A DNA stretch of 64,000 nt from Grifola frondosa (Eukaryota; Basidiomycota; Agaricomycetes; Polyporales; Grifolaceae), in contig LUGG01000002.1 of assembly GCA_001683735.1 (NCBI GenBank), forward strand, positions 2,170,001-2,234,000, written 5' to 3'. Under the pieces are notes generated by a model. It did not search any database. It had not been told where the DNA came from and saw only the letters and a program-made list of their open reading frames with translations. The position numbers and the translations under genes were made by a program. Shown here one piece after another: positions 1 to 13,098 of the stretch (position 1 is its first letter; every line of letters starts with the position of its first letter).

Positions 1-1359
1 CTACCTATCTTGGCCGAGGGTTGAAGGAATGCAGCCTTGTACAGCTCCGGTTGAGCGCGCACAGCTGGTGCTGCGGCTGCGAACACCGGCGCAGTTGCAC
101 CCTGGGAAGGCGTGAGAAAGATAACACTGAAGAGGAGGCGTGCGATGGGCCCAATAATGGGCATAACCAGGATCGGATCGCGCAATAAGCCCTCTGAGAG
201 GATGCGGGCAGTGAGCATTTGAGCGACAAGTGGGGAGTAGCGGCATACCTGTGTTCACGGAACCGGGGTGGAGTGCTATAACGATAATGGGGACCTGATC
301 GGCATCTAGTTTCTTCTGTAGCTGCTTCGTGAAGAGTGCGTTCGCAAGTTTGCTCAGACCTTTGAAGGGAGTGAGCATGCGGTCGCTCTCATCTTGTGGA
401 CAGTGAAATGTCAATACTGACCGTATCTCGCCAAGTCGGGCATCATACTTTCCTTGCATTCAATATTGAAATCGTCGATATTCCGGAAGCGCACGCCGCG
501 CTTACCATGTTATGGCATCTGAAGATACCTAGCAGCATAGACCATATCAATGTACCATGCGGAATATGCATTTGCATCTTGACTTACATTCACGATTCGG
601 ACGTCACTATTTGGTTCTTTGGCGGTCTTGGTCAAAAGCGGAAGCAGTGTCCTGGTGAATACGAATGGGCTGATGTGACTAAATGAGAGGGTTGGTTATC
701 GTTTTCTGAAGAAGTGAGGTGTATAGGCGTACTTGACCATCATAGTATCTTCGATGCCTTTTAGAATAAGGTTAGGAAATCATCTTCGGGAAGTCTGTTG
801 TACGTGCCATCATGAGTAGCAGACATGGGTCCACGCAATCTGGGAAAGGCCCGTGTTTGAGTCACAAAAGACATGCGACAATGCGAAGCAACCTACATCG
901 CAGCATTATTGACTGGATATCAGGAAGTCAATACCAACAAATACGGTCTCTGTACGTAGAACGCACCTAAGACGTCTAATCGCTTTTCTTTGGTCAGAAA
1001 CTCTTCTGCCGCCTTCTTTGCATCGCGCGGATCACTCAAATCTACATTCAGCCAGACAACCTCTCCGTTGCGTGGACCGAGCCCCTCTTTATGAAGCCGC
1101 TCAATGGCAGCCTTGGCCTTTTGCTCACTACGTGCCCCCAAGTACACCTTGGCACCTTGCCTTGCGAGGTATTGAAGAGTGGCAAAACCAATACCACTAC
1201 TAAGAAAAAGAAAAAGAAAAAGCTGACCATAAGTTGAGCGCTCGCATCATCAAGAAAGGCAGCATACTTTCCGCCCGTGACAACGATCACTTTGCCAGTC
1301 AGATCAGAGATATCTTTAGCTGGGTCAAAGCCAGACTGCTTGGAGATGAAACTGCCCAT
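1..1359 (-). CDS. Short-chain dehydrogenase/reductase (retinol dehydrogenase-like), 3' end outside window
   Basis: NAD(P)-dependent SDR. The start at 1359 (MGSFISKQSGFDP) precedes VIVVTGG, and after a short intron the frame continues as NSGIGFATL, completing the cofactor-binding TGxxxGIG motif. Further exons carry VNNAA, the NHISPFVFTRTLL helix and the VSS strand. The catalytic YxxxK is present as RYG|LSKLANALF, with an intron splitting the Gly codon; read without splicing the Tyr seems lost. HPGSVNTG follows, then a hydrophobic C-terminal exon that runs off the left edge, so the stop is not seen. Near 500-515 the frame needs one or two extra bases between VSSDA and the next strand, which fits the window-wide pattern of base losses. 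Substrate is unknown; related fungal enzymes act on lipid or aromatic aldehydes and ketones. Confidence 0.85.
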
Positions 1360-2584
1360 CTGGGGGTTCCTCAGGTCGCTGTGTAGCTTGGAGAGGCCTG
1401 ATAGTTCGATGCAATGTTCCGCATCCGAAAATTCCCAGCTCAACCACCTTTTATCTCACGGACATGTAGACCTTGCGAGTCAATGCGGCACGGCGCCGCA
1501 CACCGCCGTGACGGTGTCACCCGCACATGATCACAACGCGTACGCGTCGCGGGATTATGCTCGCCTGAACCGCTTCAGCTCGGTCTGAACGCCATCTTTG
1601 CAGGGCGATTGGATGAAAAATTTATTACTGATACTTAGATGAACACTGATGAACACCTTTCAACTTAATATTAGACAGGCACCATGATTCAAGTCCCTCG
1701 CGCCTTCGGAACCGGTGTTTCAGCCAAATTGTGCAATTCCAGACAAAGGATATATATATAATAGCACTTTCGCAGTTCCAAACAAGCTGAGACGTGGTAG
1801 GTATCCGACACAGATTTTTATTGGAGACAGAGAGCAGCTGACATCTAATACGAGTTCCCGGTGATATTCTTACAATAACGAGGACATCACATTTTTCCGA
1901 TATTGCCGCACCAGACCACGTTCTTAGATATTACGCATTGGAGGTGGAAAGCTCATATACATACCTGTTCGTAGTATATGATACTGCGTACTTCTGCAAG
2001 TTTTCAGAGGATTTTCGCAGGACGCCATTAGGGGTCGAAACGGTGTCGCATAATGCCGAAGCCAAGCTTCCCTCTGCTTCATTTCCATTATGCCCATGCT
2101 GTTCCCTGAAACAGATGCAAGCTCAAAGTGCAGCAGGAATTCTTTGGAGAGGGATATGAGACTCGCCGGAATATTTTGACCATGCGGAAATAATATATGC
2201 TTTCATGCTTTTGTAAAAATAATTAAGGGTTACGTGAGCGGTGCAAAGTGACCCTGCACGGTGGCCACGGCCGGGACTGATTATACGTCTCTTCCCCCTC
2301 CTTGTCTTCGAGCCATCATTCCCGGTCCCCCAGCTCACGATACGGATCCCCTTCATATATCTTTTCCTACATTCTCAGCACTCTCCTCGTCCTTCAAGTC
2401 CTGATCGTACAATTGTCTCGTATTTTGCGCCACTTTCCTTGCCTGTCGACGCGAATCAATCGATTTCCAGCTCTCTGCGCATCTCCCTCATCGCCTCGAC
2501 TCTCAGCCGCTCTGGAGACGCACATCTCGCGTGCATCCTACCTATCGTCCAAGCTCTTCACCGAGAAAGTTGACTTTCATCTAC
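1360..2584. other. Intergenic region between divergent SDR and LARP genes
   Basis: No convincing coding exon. Two adjacent ACGCGT hexamers lie at 1536-1547, about 180 bp upstream of the SDR start. An AT-rich stretch lies at about 1745-1765. From about 2280 to 2584 the plus strand is pyrimidine-rich, as is usual for the 5' leader of a basidiomycete housekeeping gene. Confidence 0.5.
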
Positions 2585-5500
2585 ATGGTGTCTCCAGCGC
2601 CGACTGCTTCTGACAACCCTCCGCCCCTTTCTTACGCTGACCGTGCCAAGAAGGCGCAAAACATTAGGCAGAAATCACAGCTTGCATCTCAGCGTAGTCC
2701 ATCTCAGGGTACGTCTGCAGCTCCCTTGACCATCAGTGCTTCGACTGTGCCCGGTACCTCGAGTGTACCGTCTGGTTCTCTGGCAGCGTCCACCGTATCA
2801 AAACCGTCGTCCCCAAGTGCAAACACAGATGTCGCTTCCACTTTTCCTCTTCCTTCAGCCTCCACTCCATCTTCTCCACACCCTCTCGTTGACACAAATG
2901 GGTCCAAAGTCAATGGTGACGTAAACCACAGTGACTCTGTCTCATCGGTCCCGCTCGCTACAAAACCCTCCCCGGCGTCTCCAATGAACGTATGGAACAT
3001 CCGAAAGGAACAAATGGCACAGGCTCGTGCTCGTCAAGCTCCTTCCTCCTCATTGCCCTCGTCTCAGAAGCCACTGCAGAATCAGAATACCGCCTTTCCC
3101 TCGCCCTCCAGTTCCCATCCCCGGATGTCGCAGAGGCCGTATCTGCCCACACTTCGAGTGTAAACCAAAATCTTACTAATCACAGGCTTGTGTCGGGCAT
3201 GGATTCGACCGCTGCTGTCAATGGCCGTAAATCCGTCTCAAACGATACCGAGGATGCGTTCGTTGTGCGTCCGAATCTCGTCCAACCGCAGCCAATCCCC
3301 AGTCATACGCTTCCCTCTATCGACGATGTCGAGAGTTGGCCTGAAGTTGGACAAGCCTCTTCCACCCATTCTCGGGAGAGCAATGGGCCAGTGGATACAA
3401 ATGAAAAGGATGAAGGAGAGAGGGAGCATGAGAGGGAGCGTTCGCATAGTCAGGGGACATCGAGGAAGAGTACGTCTTTGCAATTCTTGTCCTATTCCAT
3501 CCCCTCTACATCGGATACATCCCCCTTCTACCATCAAGATGGTGTGCATTCTGGGTTGTTGTTGTTGATGTACATGAATATGTCGCTGACGAGTTGTTGG
3601 TTCTGGGTTTGCCTTGTTACCCTCACCCTGCAATGACTCAAACAGGTGAGAAGACAAAGTGGATTCCGATTCCCCCAGAGGAACTTCGAGCCGCCCACGA
3701 TGCTCAGCGTCCAAACCGCACTCAGCATACACGCAACCGATCGGCACATCATTCGCGGACACAAGGAGGTGCAGGAGGTTCTGGGTCCCCGTCCGCCTCC
3801 GGCTCAGTCTCTGGACAAACCTCTCAAGGCCAAAGCCGGACACATTCGTCCGTGGGCATGCGACCAGCTCCTTCACATGCGAGTTCGGTCTCGCATTCGC
3901 AAGCGCAAAGCCGAACCGGAAGCGTGCACTCGAGCCCCCGCCAGCTCTCGATGCGTGGAGGCAGGCGTCTGCCTGAGGAGGGTATTGTGACTGGATCAAG
4001 TGGTTATAGCTCAACTGCGTTCAACGCAAGTACCCTAGGCCCTGGCAGGAGCATGAAGTCCTCTGGTACGAGCTCGCCTCAAGTGCTAGGACAGCCGCTT
4101 CCTATTCCCTCACTGGAATTCACCCCAAGTATTGGCTATCAGGCTCCCAACATGACCCCTGGGAGCAGGGCCTCGTCCAATCCCGTCCAGATCACCCCCG
4201 AGGTGAGCAACGGCACGACGTACTACCCTACGCATATCCCGCCAAACCTTGCGGTGCCTGCGTACCACTCTCCTCGTCCGACGGGCTCACCGGTTGCTAA
4301 TCCATATGCGCTCCCTATGATGGGTCCCGTTTACCCGCAGGCAAGTGTAGCGCCAGCATTGCCTGTGCAACCTGGATATGCGACGCCCCGTCGTATGTGG
4401 GGTATCCGTCCTATGGGTATCCGTACGGCGGTGGCCCGTACATGTTCTGGGCACCACCAGGGACAGCGCCTGGCTCTGCAGTAGGCCCGCCGGCAGAGGG
4501 CGGTGTGCCCCCTGCGACGATGATTGTTCGCCCCCCACCGCCCAACGAGTCTGATGCGGTTGCAGGATATCGAGATGTAGGGTTTGCACTGCCGTCGCCC
4601 GTTACATATGTGCGACGGGATGAGGGAGAAGTAGCTGCTGCTGGAGAGACGGTCGAGCGAGGTAGGCGTGCTCGAGAGCTGAGTTTTGGTAGTATCGGCA
4701 TTCCAGGAGCGAGTAAGAGTCCGAGTCCGGCGCCCGTCCCTCCGAGTTTGCAGGCTCGTATGGCCGAGGGCGGAGGGGGCCTTGGATTGGACGTTGGGGT
4801 ATCAGTTGCGCAAACGGAGACAGCCGTCGTCGAGGAGGAGACGGAGGAGAGCATGGAAAAGGCGTTCGAAAAGTTCACCGTTGGTGTTGGTCCTGGGGAG
4901 CCAGTGCCTGCTCGGATCAAGTCGAAGACGCGAACGCAATCAAAGGGTCGCAAGCTCGACGAGTTGTCTGTCCCGTCAGAGCACTCTGAGCCTTTGGCAG
5001 AGGCCGTGAATGCGGAGGATAATGGCGATGCCTCTGAGGGTGCTGAGGCAGGGGCCAAGGTGATCGACCTAACTGACCCGGAAACGAAGTGGGAATTTGG
5101 CACGACTCATCATGGAGAACAGGCAGCAAAAGTGGAAAAGGCCTCGGCATCACCTTCGTTGTCGGTGCCAATCGCAGTGGGTGCAGTACCGAACAAGATC
5201 GCGGTACCTTATGTTCCTGTGGTTGTCATTCCGCCGACTGTGCCTAACAATCTTCCAACTCCATTTTCTCCATCGGATGTCCCCTCGAGTGCGCTGTCTA
5301 CATCCGACGCTGTCACTACCGACGAGTGGGAGGTGAAAGATTATGGCTGGGGTTTCGGGCGCGGGGGTCCGCCCACATCTAGCTATCAACCTCCCATCCT
5401 CCGCGACGACAGGGGTGTTAGAGATAGGGAAAGAAGAGAGTTCCAAGACAAACAGTCTGACAGGGAGTACCACGGACGTCCGAGGCGTGGGTCGTATGGG

Positions 5501-6359
5501 GGCTATGGCTATGATCGTGGTGGACCTGAGCGCGGTGGATACAGTGGGCGCAGAGGCAGGGGTGGCTTTGGCGGTCGCGGTTATCACAATCGCAGTTATT
5601 CGAGGGGAGGATATCAAGGACAGCAACAGCAACGACCACCATTCACCGTCACGCAGCCTCCGCTGCCCCCGCCAAGTGATATCAATGGATATTATGCTCC
5701 TCCACCTCAACTAGCGACGTACATTCCCTCTGGCTATGATGGCTATCCCTATGCTCCCTATGCGCCTGCGCCTGTCCCTGTGCCTGCACCACAGACCGCA
5801 CAGTCCCCATCTCAGTCTCAACAAGTGCCGCCTATGCCTATGCCACAATCTGTGCTGTCGTTCCCTCTCGATCCTACGAGATACTATCTCCTTGGTCAAT
5901 TGGAGTACTACCTCAGTCCGCAAAACATTGTGCAAGACTTCTTCTTGCGTCAAAGGGTATGTCCTTCCTTTTTCTGATCTGTACAGGTCACACTGAATGA
6001 CCGGAATTTCTTTCCAGATGGATTCGCGTGGTTGGATCTCAATTCCTCTCATTGCGTCCTTCAATCGCGTCAAGCAGTTGACGGTCGACTTGCAACTTGT
6101 TCGAGACGTGCTTTCGCTGTCTTCTCTGGTTGAGGTCAGAGGCGATTGGGTTCGCATGCGGGAATGGGAACACTTCGTGTTGCCCAACGCCGTTAGGAGC
6201 ACCGTCGAGGAATCGCACTCCTTAACGGAAGGATCTTACGCTTCTCCTGGGGCTGGTGGGGAGGGTGGCCATACCGAAGACAGTGGAGAAGCTGAAGCAC
6301 TCGGTCATGACGACGATGAAGAAGAGGAAGAGGAAGACGTCGTCTTTGTGCTTGGCTGA
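2585..6359 (+). CDS. La-motif RNA-binding protein, LARP1/Sro9-like
   Basis: Large low-complexity protein ending in an HTH La-type RNA-binding domain. It starts MVSPAPTASDNPPPLSYADRAKK; a SYADRAKK-type segment is common at the N terminus of fungal LARPs. Inferred exons are 2585-3138, 3186-3469, 3646-5956 and 6018-6359. The middle is rich in Ser, Pro, Gly and Arg, including RGG/YGG-type repeats at about 5480-5640. The La motif begins at about 5870 (RYYLLGQLEYYLSPQNIVQD) and crosses the last intron into GWISIPLIASFNRVKQLT; an acidic tail follows. LARP1-type proteins bind mRNA and regulate translation of ribosomal-protein messages; that role here is inferred. Near 4386-4391 the frame shifts by one base in a C run (CCCCG) although the Tyr/Gly/Pro-rich protein is continuous on both sides, so a lost C is likely. 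Confidence 0.88.
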
Positions 6360-7027
6360 TGGCTCGCGGTCGCCCGATCCCCAACTTGGTTGACCATGGA
6401 CCCGATTTCAAAAGCTCGTTTGTGGGGAGTATTCGAACCACGAGAAATACATGCGCTGGACCGTTATGCACCATAGAGCACTCACCACCGGCAACGTAAT
6501 TGTTTATCTTCATCTCGAGCACAACCAAGACTTCCATCCAGGACTCTGCTCGACTGCGAAGTCGTTTTGACACATCATTCACATGCTTTCGTCCGGGTCC
6601 TTTACTTTATTCTTGCCGAGTTTTGCTACGACAACCGAATGCATGGCATGAATGCACCTCATCTCGCCGAATCAGGTTTCTTGGGCTTTTTCCGTATGTA
6701 TTCATATCCCGTCAAGCGTACATATATTCTTTGGTACACTGGGCTTGACCCTTCCAGTACCTTATTGTTTTCCTTGCATGTCCGTGTTCCGCTAAGCGTC
6801 CTTTCCCCCAGGCTCTTGCTCGTACATCCGTCGATCCCCTGATATCGCAATACAAGTTACTCATGCTGTCTCGCTAAACTAATCTTATGTTCTCCTACTG
6901 TTTGGAGCAGGTAACGCGGTCTACTAGACCTTCTGTGGAATTATTGTGCGTAGAGCTCTCACTACGGTGACTATGAACAATGTGGTACACATGTAGCAGA
7001 CGTCCGAAATGCATTACATACTCCACC
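6360..7027. other. Convergent intergenic region (3' UTRs)
   Basis: Lies between the 3' ends of the LARP gene and the adenylate-forming reductase. Small frames exist but show no coding character or recognisable motif. Confidence 0.5.
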
Positions 7028-10000
7028 CTACGTATGGACAGTCTGCACATACTCAAAATACTTCGTCACTAGTTCGGGCGTGATCTGTGCAGAATTTAGA
7101 GAGCGCGAGACGCTTCGCGTTTTTTCCAAGGACAAAGGTAAGCGAAGCTGCTTGTTGTCATTGCGTAACCAGATCTCGAAGAAGTCAAGCAGTCGCTTTG
7201 CTGGAATGTCGTCAAGGGGAGATTCTCGTATAGCGCGAAGCCACGCGTCCACAGAAATCGATTGAAGCGAGCCGTTAGAAGCGTCAACTAGCCAGTGAAC
7301 GAGAGTGGGCCCGGGAAGTACAAGCGCATTGTCGATGTGCCGGACCACCAGTCTTTTCGAGTCGGCCTCCGTATCATGCAGGAGTATGTCCAGGAGAACT
7401 TGCGCTGCGATGTCGGTAGGCGTCCATCTAGCGTCCTGCATGCCAATGACAGTCAGACCAGACATTAAAGGCCACAACGGAAAATCACGAACCGGTAAAT
7501 GGTCAGGGATCTTGCCCAATATCAGAGAGGATCGGAGCAGAATGGGCATGTGTTCACTCGGGTTCCACGCGCCGGAAACCGTACTCCCAGACAATTGTCC
7601 CGCACGGACTATCGTGACAGGTAGATCCCTCTCTTCGGACGCCTTGATCAACAGCCGTTCTGCGAGATACTTTGCTTGAGCGTATCCCTGGTCTAATGGC
7701 AAGGCCGTATCGTCGTGAGGAAGCTCTGGGACAACATCCTCGGGACCAGAATAATTCGCGACTGCAGCGGTACTCGACATGAATAGAATGCGGGGGCATG
7801 TGGCCCGATGACTCGAGAGCGACAGGTTGATGAGGTTGTACAGGCCTGCGAGTTGGGTATCGACGAAGTGGCTCAAAACGTGGTTGAAATTGACATCCCA
7901 GGCACAATGCACGATATGAGTGACATTATATCGTACCTATTCACGCGCGTCAGTCTGACATCCGTTGGGGAGAGGTGTTGCCTACATCTTCCAATGCATC
8001 ATGCGTCAGACCGAGATCTTCTCGGTCGAAATGTGCATTCCAGAATGTCATCTTGGACGCGTATTCATCAAGAATCGTCGGATCATCCATATTTCTACGC
8101 TGTCGATCTGTGGCTGGGATATCGCTTCTGCGATTGACACAGTATACTGCATTGATCGCTGACGAGCGAAGAAAAGTAGACAACGCTTGGCTGCCAAGTG
8201 CCCGGTGGACCCAGTAAGAAGAATGACTAGCCCATCTGGGTCATGACCCTTATCCGCACGTCCGGAATGCGAAACAAAAGTTCCCGTTTCTAGGACGCGT
8301 GTAGTAAGATGTTCGCGTAAATCGCTGCCACGGTGTGGTGCTGATGGAGAGGTCAAGAAATTGTGCAGAGCGCTGATCGTTGGGTAATGGTAAAGAATGT
8401 TCCGGGGAAGCTCAGTGGACCTCGGTCTCAAATTCCAAAGAGGGATCAGATGCGTGCGGGCGTTCATTGCAGCCAACGAGTCCATGCCTGTTCGAAAATA
8501 TCTGTGTCAAGAACATGCAACGACAAACAGAACACTGACCGATGGCGAACAGGTCGACATGATCTTCCACCTTCTTCCCCAGTACATCCTTGACCACCCC
8601 GCGAATATACCGCAATGTGCCATCTTCATCTCCCTCCTCGGGTAGTTTACCAATGATAGTGCCGTTCTCAAGTTTCGCGTATGCATTCTGGATTTCTTCG
8701 GCGTATATCGCGAGTGTCTCCTGCCGGCGGACTGTGCCTTTGTCTGATAACGCGAAGCGCCGCTGAGGGTCCGCCACAAGCACCAGCTCTCGCACCAGTT
8801 TTGAGTGCTGAGGGATCACCGAGTTCGTGTGTTCGATGGTTGGCCACACCGAACGAAGAACCTCCTCTGGGGCCGCAAATGCTCGAGGGAGTATAATGAC
8901 GCCGTTCTGGAACCGTCCCTCTCCAAAAACCATAACGTGGTGGATAAGTGGATCCTTAGCAATCAAAGATTCTGACGTATCAAGTCAGACACAGATTCAG
9001 CACACACAGGGAAATCACGGAGTGTATTCACCAATTTGCTCGTTATCGGTCTTTTCTCCATTACTCAAGACAGTCTGTGAAAGTTCATTAAAGCGGGTTG
9101 CCAACGTCAACAAGAAAGAGCATACCACGGATCCCCTCCGGCCCGTGTGCGTCCATAACCCTTATATTTGATCAGTTGAGCATTAAGGAATTAGGATGGT
9201 GTCATTGTACCTGACTTAGTTGGATGTGGCTTCCATAGATCCCCGGTGCTAAAACCGATGGGGTCGTCTTGGTTAACTAAATTGGCCGGGAGGAATCGGC
9301 CAGGCTGTGAAATTTCAGCCCACAGTGAGATTGTAGGAGTATATTATGAGCCACCTTCACAACCAGCCGATGCAGGTCGTCGGAATCGGGGACAGGGACG
9401 AGATGCAATTGGGAGGGGTCAATGAACCGAACATATGGCCAATCATGCGGGTCCTCAGATGCGACGTCCGTCACCGTCAGCTGCCCGGTCTCAGTTCTAT
9501 CACAGTGAGGGTCAGCGTTACATACACGATATCCCTAACTTCAATCTTACGTTCCGAATGCGGACAACAATTTCACACCGAAGTTTGCCAGCTCCTCACC
9601 AACAGTCTGGGATAACGCGGCACCCGCATACAGGACCCTATGCGCCGAGGCTAGCGTTTTCAAAAGCGGAGGCCCGCCATGGACGATCTCTTCGAGGATG
9701 ACCGGTGGGACGACACAGATGGCGCTGGGGAAGCGGTCCAGGAGGCGGCAGAAGCGCTCGCCGGTTGCAGGCTGGTTCGACTCAATAATTACGGCGCACA
9801 TTGTGCGCCGATCGGGAACCGGATGAGACAGCCGAGCCCGACGGTCTGTGCAGAAATGAGCAGTGTGATGGGATTTTAAGTAAGACACATACATGGAACA
9901 TAGGCATCGGGGATACCACTGGATGGCCTGGCCATGGGGTCAGCCGATTCACTCTATCATACCACTTGCGGTGGGTTTCAGGGATGAGCTTCGGACGTCC

Positions 10001-10670
10001 TTGAGAATAGTTAAATTGATTCAACATGATAGCGGCTATAATGAGACCAACCTGTTGAACCAGACGTATGTAGGTAGTACACGACACTGTCCATTTCACT
10101 TTCTAGATCTGATTCGCTGTCCGTGAACCAAGGTTTCAAAGTGGAGTTGTCGACCGAGTTGATGCTATCTGATAGGCTGATTATGCTGAGATCCGGGACT
10201 TGTGCTTGAACCGACGATGCAACATCGGATTGACTGGCATCCACCAAGATATATCGTGACTGCGAAGCACGAACAAGTTCGACGACGGCCTCTAAGCCAA
10301 GCCGTGGTGAAATCAACACTGGCTGAAAAGCAAAGTTATGAACGTAAAGAACCTTGGCAATTGAAGTTCACACACTCACTGCGCATCTGCTCAACGACAA
10401 GCCCAGAAAGGCGGCGAACGCAGCATAACTGTTCCGAGTTAGCATGCAGACATTCATCGGAGGGCTGCCGAGCTGTCTCCGTGGGATACCGCAATCGGTG
10501 AAATGTATAGCTATGCCCATCGCATCCTGAATCAGCTCCAGTCTCGTCTTACGAAGCACGTTCGGATGCTCTGAATCCGTTTCAGCAATCCAGCAGAAGA
10601 CCTCGTCAGATCCATGATCGCAAAATCGGATGAAAGAATCAGGTAACAACGGGGATGAAGGCTGGCTCAT
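7028..10670 (-). CDS. Adenylate-forming reductase (NRPS-like, A-T-R architecture)
   Basis: Activates a carboxylic acid as adenylate, loads it on a phosphopantetheine arm and reduces it to an aldehyde. The start at 10670 (MSQPSSPLLPDSF) opens the adenylation domain. Its core motifs are visible across introns: HTSGSTG at about 10035, PKLIPETHRKW, FGVKLLSAFGT near 9550 and NGEKTDNEQIGE near 9040. The carrier domain has GMDSLAAMN near 8480, the Ser being the phosphopantetheine site. The thioester-reductase domain has VILLTGSTGHL near 8200, then SSTAAVANY and YAQAKYLAERLL (SDR-type YxxxK). Length fits basidiomycete aryl- or amino-acid reductases related to Lys2 but lacking its lysine-pathway context. 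A one-base loss is apparent at about 8184-8188 (AAGCG). The neighbouring P450, GMC, MFS and UbiA genes suggest secondary metabolism. Confidence 0.9.
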
Positions 10671-11331
10671 GAGCGTAATACGTGGAGGTTTTACGATGTG
10701 GAGCGCTGTACTCAAGTTGTCAGCATCAGGTACCACCATCACTGGTCAGTTAATCCATATGGAAAACTGGTCATCATGCCCTTATCGTGGGCATAGAAAT
10801 CTTTGGTTACTCGAGAACGCATGGTTATCTTCAGATGGTACAATCTACCCAAACAGCTTACATGATATTTGACGAGCGTTGAAAAGAGTGGAAATGGTGG
10901 GAAGAATTCAATCCAGTTTTAGACATCGCCGCTTCACTAGTCACTGGCGAGACTCTGGAACTGACACGACTATGGTAAGCCGGTTAGTGTTCTCTTGGCA
11001 TAGGAGATTATAAGTCGATGCAGCGGGGAGGATTGGAAGTCTGTAGTTAATGACATGACTCTGCATAAGTAACTTGCCGTGGCCGAAGGGTTGAATTTCG
11101 ATCGTGGGAAGAACGGAAGCATCTGGATAACCCCAAAAAGGCAGGTATCGTAAGTTACCGCAGCGCTGAGCGCGCGGACAATTCGGTTAGGCTGGGGCTC
11201 TCGTAACGACCATGCTTTCATTTCCTGTGCGCGCCGAGCATATAAGGCGCGAATGCTGTGGAGCGTTGCCGCTCTTGCTATCGCTCAACGAACCTCCCGA
11301 CAGCAACCACTCGTTTTCATGAACGGACGGC
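10671..11331. other. Divergent promoter region
   Basis: About 660 bp shared by the adenylate-forming reductase (minus) and the membrane-protein gene (plus). Apart from a TATA-like element close to the plus-strand gene, no clear motif was seen. Confidence 0.5.
11241..11247 (+). promoter_or_regulatory. TATA-like element of the membrane-protein gene
   Basis: TATAAGG lies about 90 bp upstream of the ATG at 11332, at a usual TATA-to-start spacing for fungi. Confidence 0.4.
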
Positions 11332-12765
11332 ATGGCTGAACCCACCATACCCCCCGTAGACCGAATGTTTTTAATCGCAATTTGGATCGAGACTTTCTTG
11401 TATGGTGAGTTTCCGCAATAATTTGTGCTGATCGATCCTCGCTGAGACCGAAAATTGAATCCACAACAAGGTATCAAGTAAGGTGGTACGCACATGCCGT
11501 CATGACCAACACTCAAAGTGATATGCTTGTCCAGTTTTATTGTCTTTTCTGGCGCTGTATATGTTCTTGCATTCAAGAAGAGACGGACTGTATCCGCTCA
11601 TCGGTAATCTTACTGTGTGCGAGGATAACACGTTATTATTACTGACGCTGGCCAGCTATCTGCTTGGAACGTCTGTTCTCCTCTTTGCAGTGTCCACCGC
11701 CCATATCGCTCTTTCACTGAGGCAACTTATGGTTGCGTTCCTTACACCATCTATTATTCTGGCCCCGCAAGGTGCTTCGATATATTTCGCCACCCAGACA
11801 TATAGCATCGCTTTCGTGAAGCAAGCGTTGTACGTCATTAATGTGTGTACTGAGAGCTCATTTCACGCTCCGCAGCTGATTCGTGGTGGGACGGCTAGGA
11901 TGTTACGCAAAACATGATACTTGTACGAAAATCCATGTCTCCTCCGTTTCGCCTGCCAATCACACAAATACCTAGATCTGGCGTCTCTATGCGGTGTGGG
12001 GCTGTGACTGGAGAGTTGCAATTCTCCCAGTACGTATTCCCATCATTTCCATCAAACCCCGTCTCATATTTCATCTCATAGCTTATCCTGGAATGTGTCC
12101 ACATCGGCAAGTTCCATGCTCCCTCTTTAAACCGTTTTTAACACCCACTACAGCGTGCTCCTTTATCGCGATCGTCAGCTACTGGCGCGGCGCGTCCCCC
12201 CAAGATGCCTCTGTCAAGGCATGGGGCATCGCAGCCTGGACGCTCCTGCTCGTCATCAACATCGGGGTCACCATCGCGTGCGCGTCGAAGATTTGGTTGG
12301 CCGGCCGGCGTGCGCGCGCGGCGCATCCGCGCGGGCACAACGTGTATTTGGGCGTCGCGTACACGATCCTCGAGAGCGGAGGGCTGTTCGCAGCCGCGAC
12401 GCTCGTCGTCGTCATCATGTACCTCAACACGCCCTCCGCGCTCGACGCACTCGCGGGCGTCAACGCGCTCGTCCAGCTCGCGGTGAGTGCTTCCCTTCCA
12501 TTTCTTGCACATGCTTCGCTGCTCAACGCCATGCATGCTGCAGACACTGTGCCCGCTGCTGATTGTTGTGCGCATCGGCCTGGGGCTCACGCATGGGAAG
12601 TCCTGCACGGACGCACACATGTCGCACGGCACGCAACTCAGCTTGGGGCCACCGCGCTTCGTGATGGGCCCCGTGGACTCTGTACAGGTGCACATACACC
12701 AGACGCAGGAGGACACGCGGGATTCTTTCGTGATGGAGGAGATGAAGTCCCAAGAGACGGCGTGA
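11332..12765 (+). CDS. Multi-pass integral membrane protein (about 7 TM), basidiomycete family
   Basis: Function unknown. Start MAEPTIPPVDRMF, then an intron with GTGAGT donor at 11405. Joined exons read YGINFIVFSGAVYVLAF, YLLGTSVLLFAVSTAHIAL, a segment ending QALYVIN, IWRLYAVWGCDWRVAILP, and then AWTLLLVINIGVTIA, GGLFAAATLVVVIMYL and TLCPLLIVVRIGLGL. That gives roughly seven hydrophobic spans and a cytoplasmic-looking Ser/Thr/Glu-rich tail ending at 12765. The layout (N-terminal spans, an IWRLYxVW segment, final VVRIGLGL) is typical of large Agaricomycete families of predicted membrane proteins without assigned role; a receptor-like function is possible but not shown. The gene converges on the DUF6534 gene 330 bp downstream, and the GC content of exon 12160-12480 is high. 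Confidence 0.75.
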
Positions 12766-13098
12766 TGGTGCTGCGAAACGCCCGGGTGGGAATGGGCGGA
12801 TGGACCGGGACGTCGTGAGCACGAGGATCTACTGCTGGATGCTTATACACTAAGTGCAGACCCCTAGGATTGCATTTAATACCTCGCTATAATCTTGTAC
12901 AATCGTTGGGTGGATTTTACAGGAGTCTCACAAGGCCTCTTGAAAGCTATCGACACCCGAATACAAGTAGAGGTGGTTGTCTCAATTACCCAAGATACAA
13001 GCCAAACATTACACACAACAGTATACACTAGCTCACACGCAGTCCGCGAAACATGTACAAGAAGACCTCAATAATTATAGCATGAATGTCTCCGCACC
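12766..13098. other. Convergent intergenic region
   Basis: About 330 bp between the stops of the two membrane-protein genes. Nothing recognisable; presumably overlapping 3' UTRs. Confidence 0.4.

Noticed and set aside
355..385. SDR apparently lacking its catalytic tyrosine (KGLSK instead of YGLSK)
   Set aside because: The unspliced frame is misleading. An intron (GTCAGT donor, CAAAG acceptor) splits the Gly codon, and the spliced protein has RYGLSK.
12138..12850. Several long minus-strand ORFs opposite the membrane-protein gene
   Set aside because: GC-rich shadow frames of the real plus-strand exons; low-complexity Arg/Ala-rich translations.
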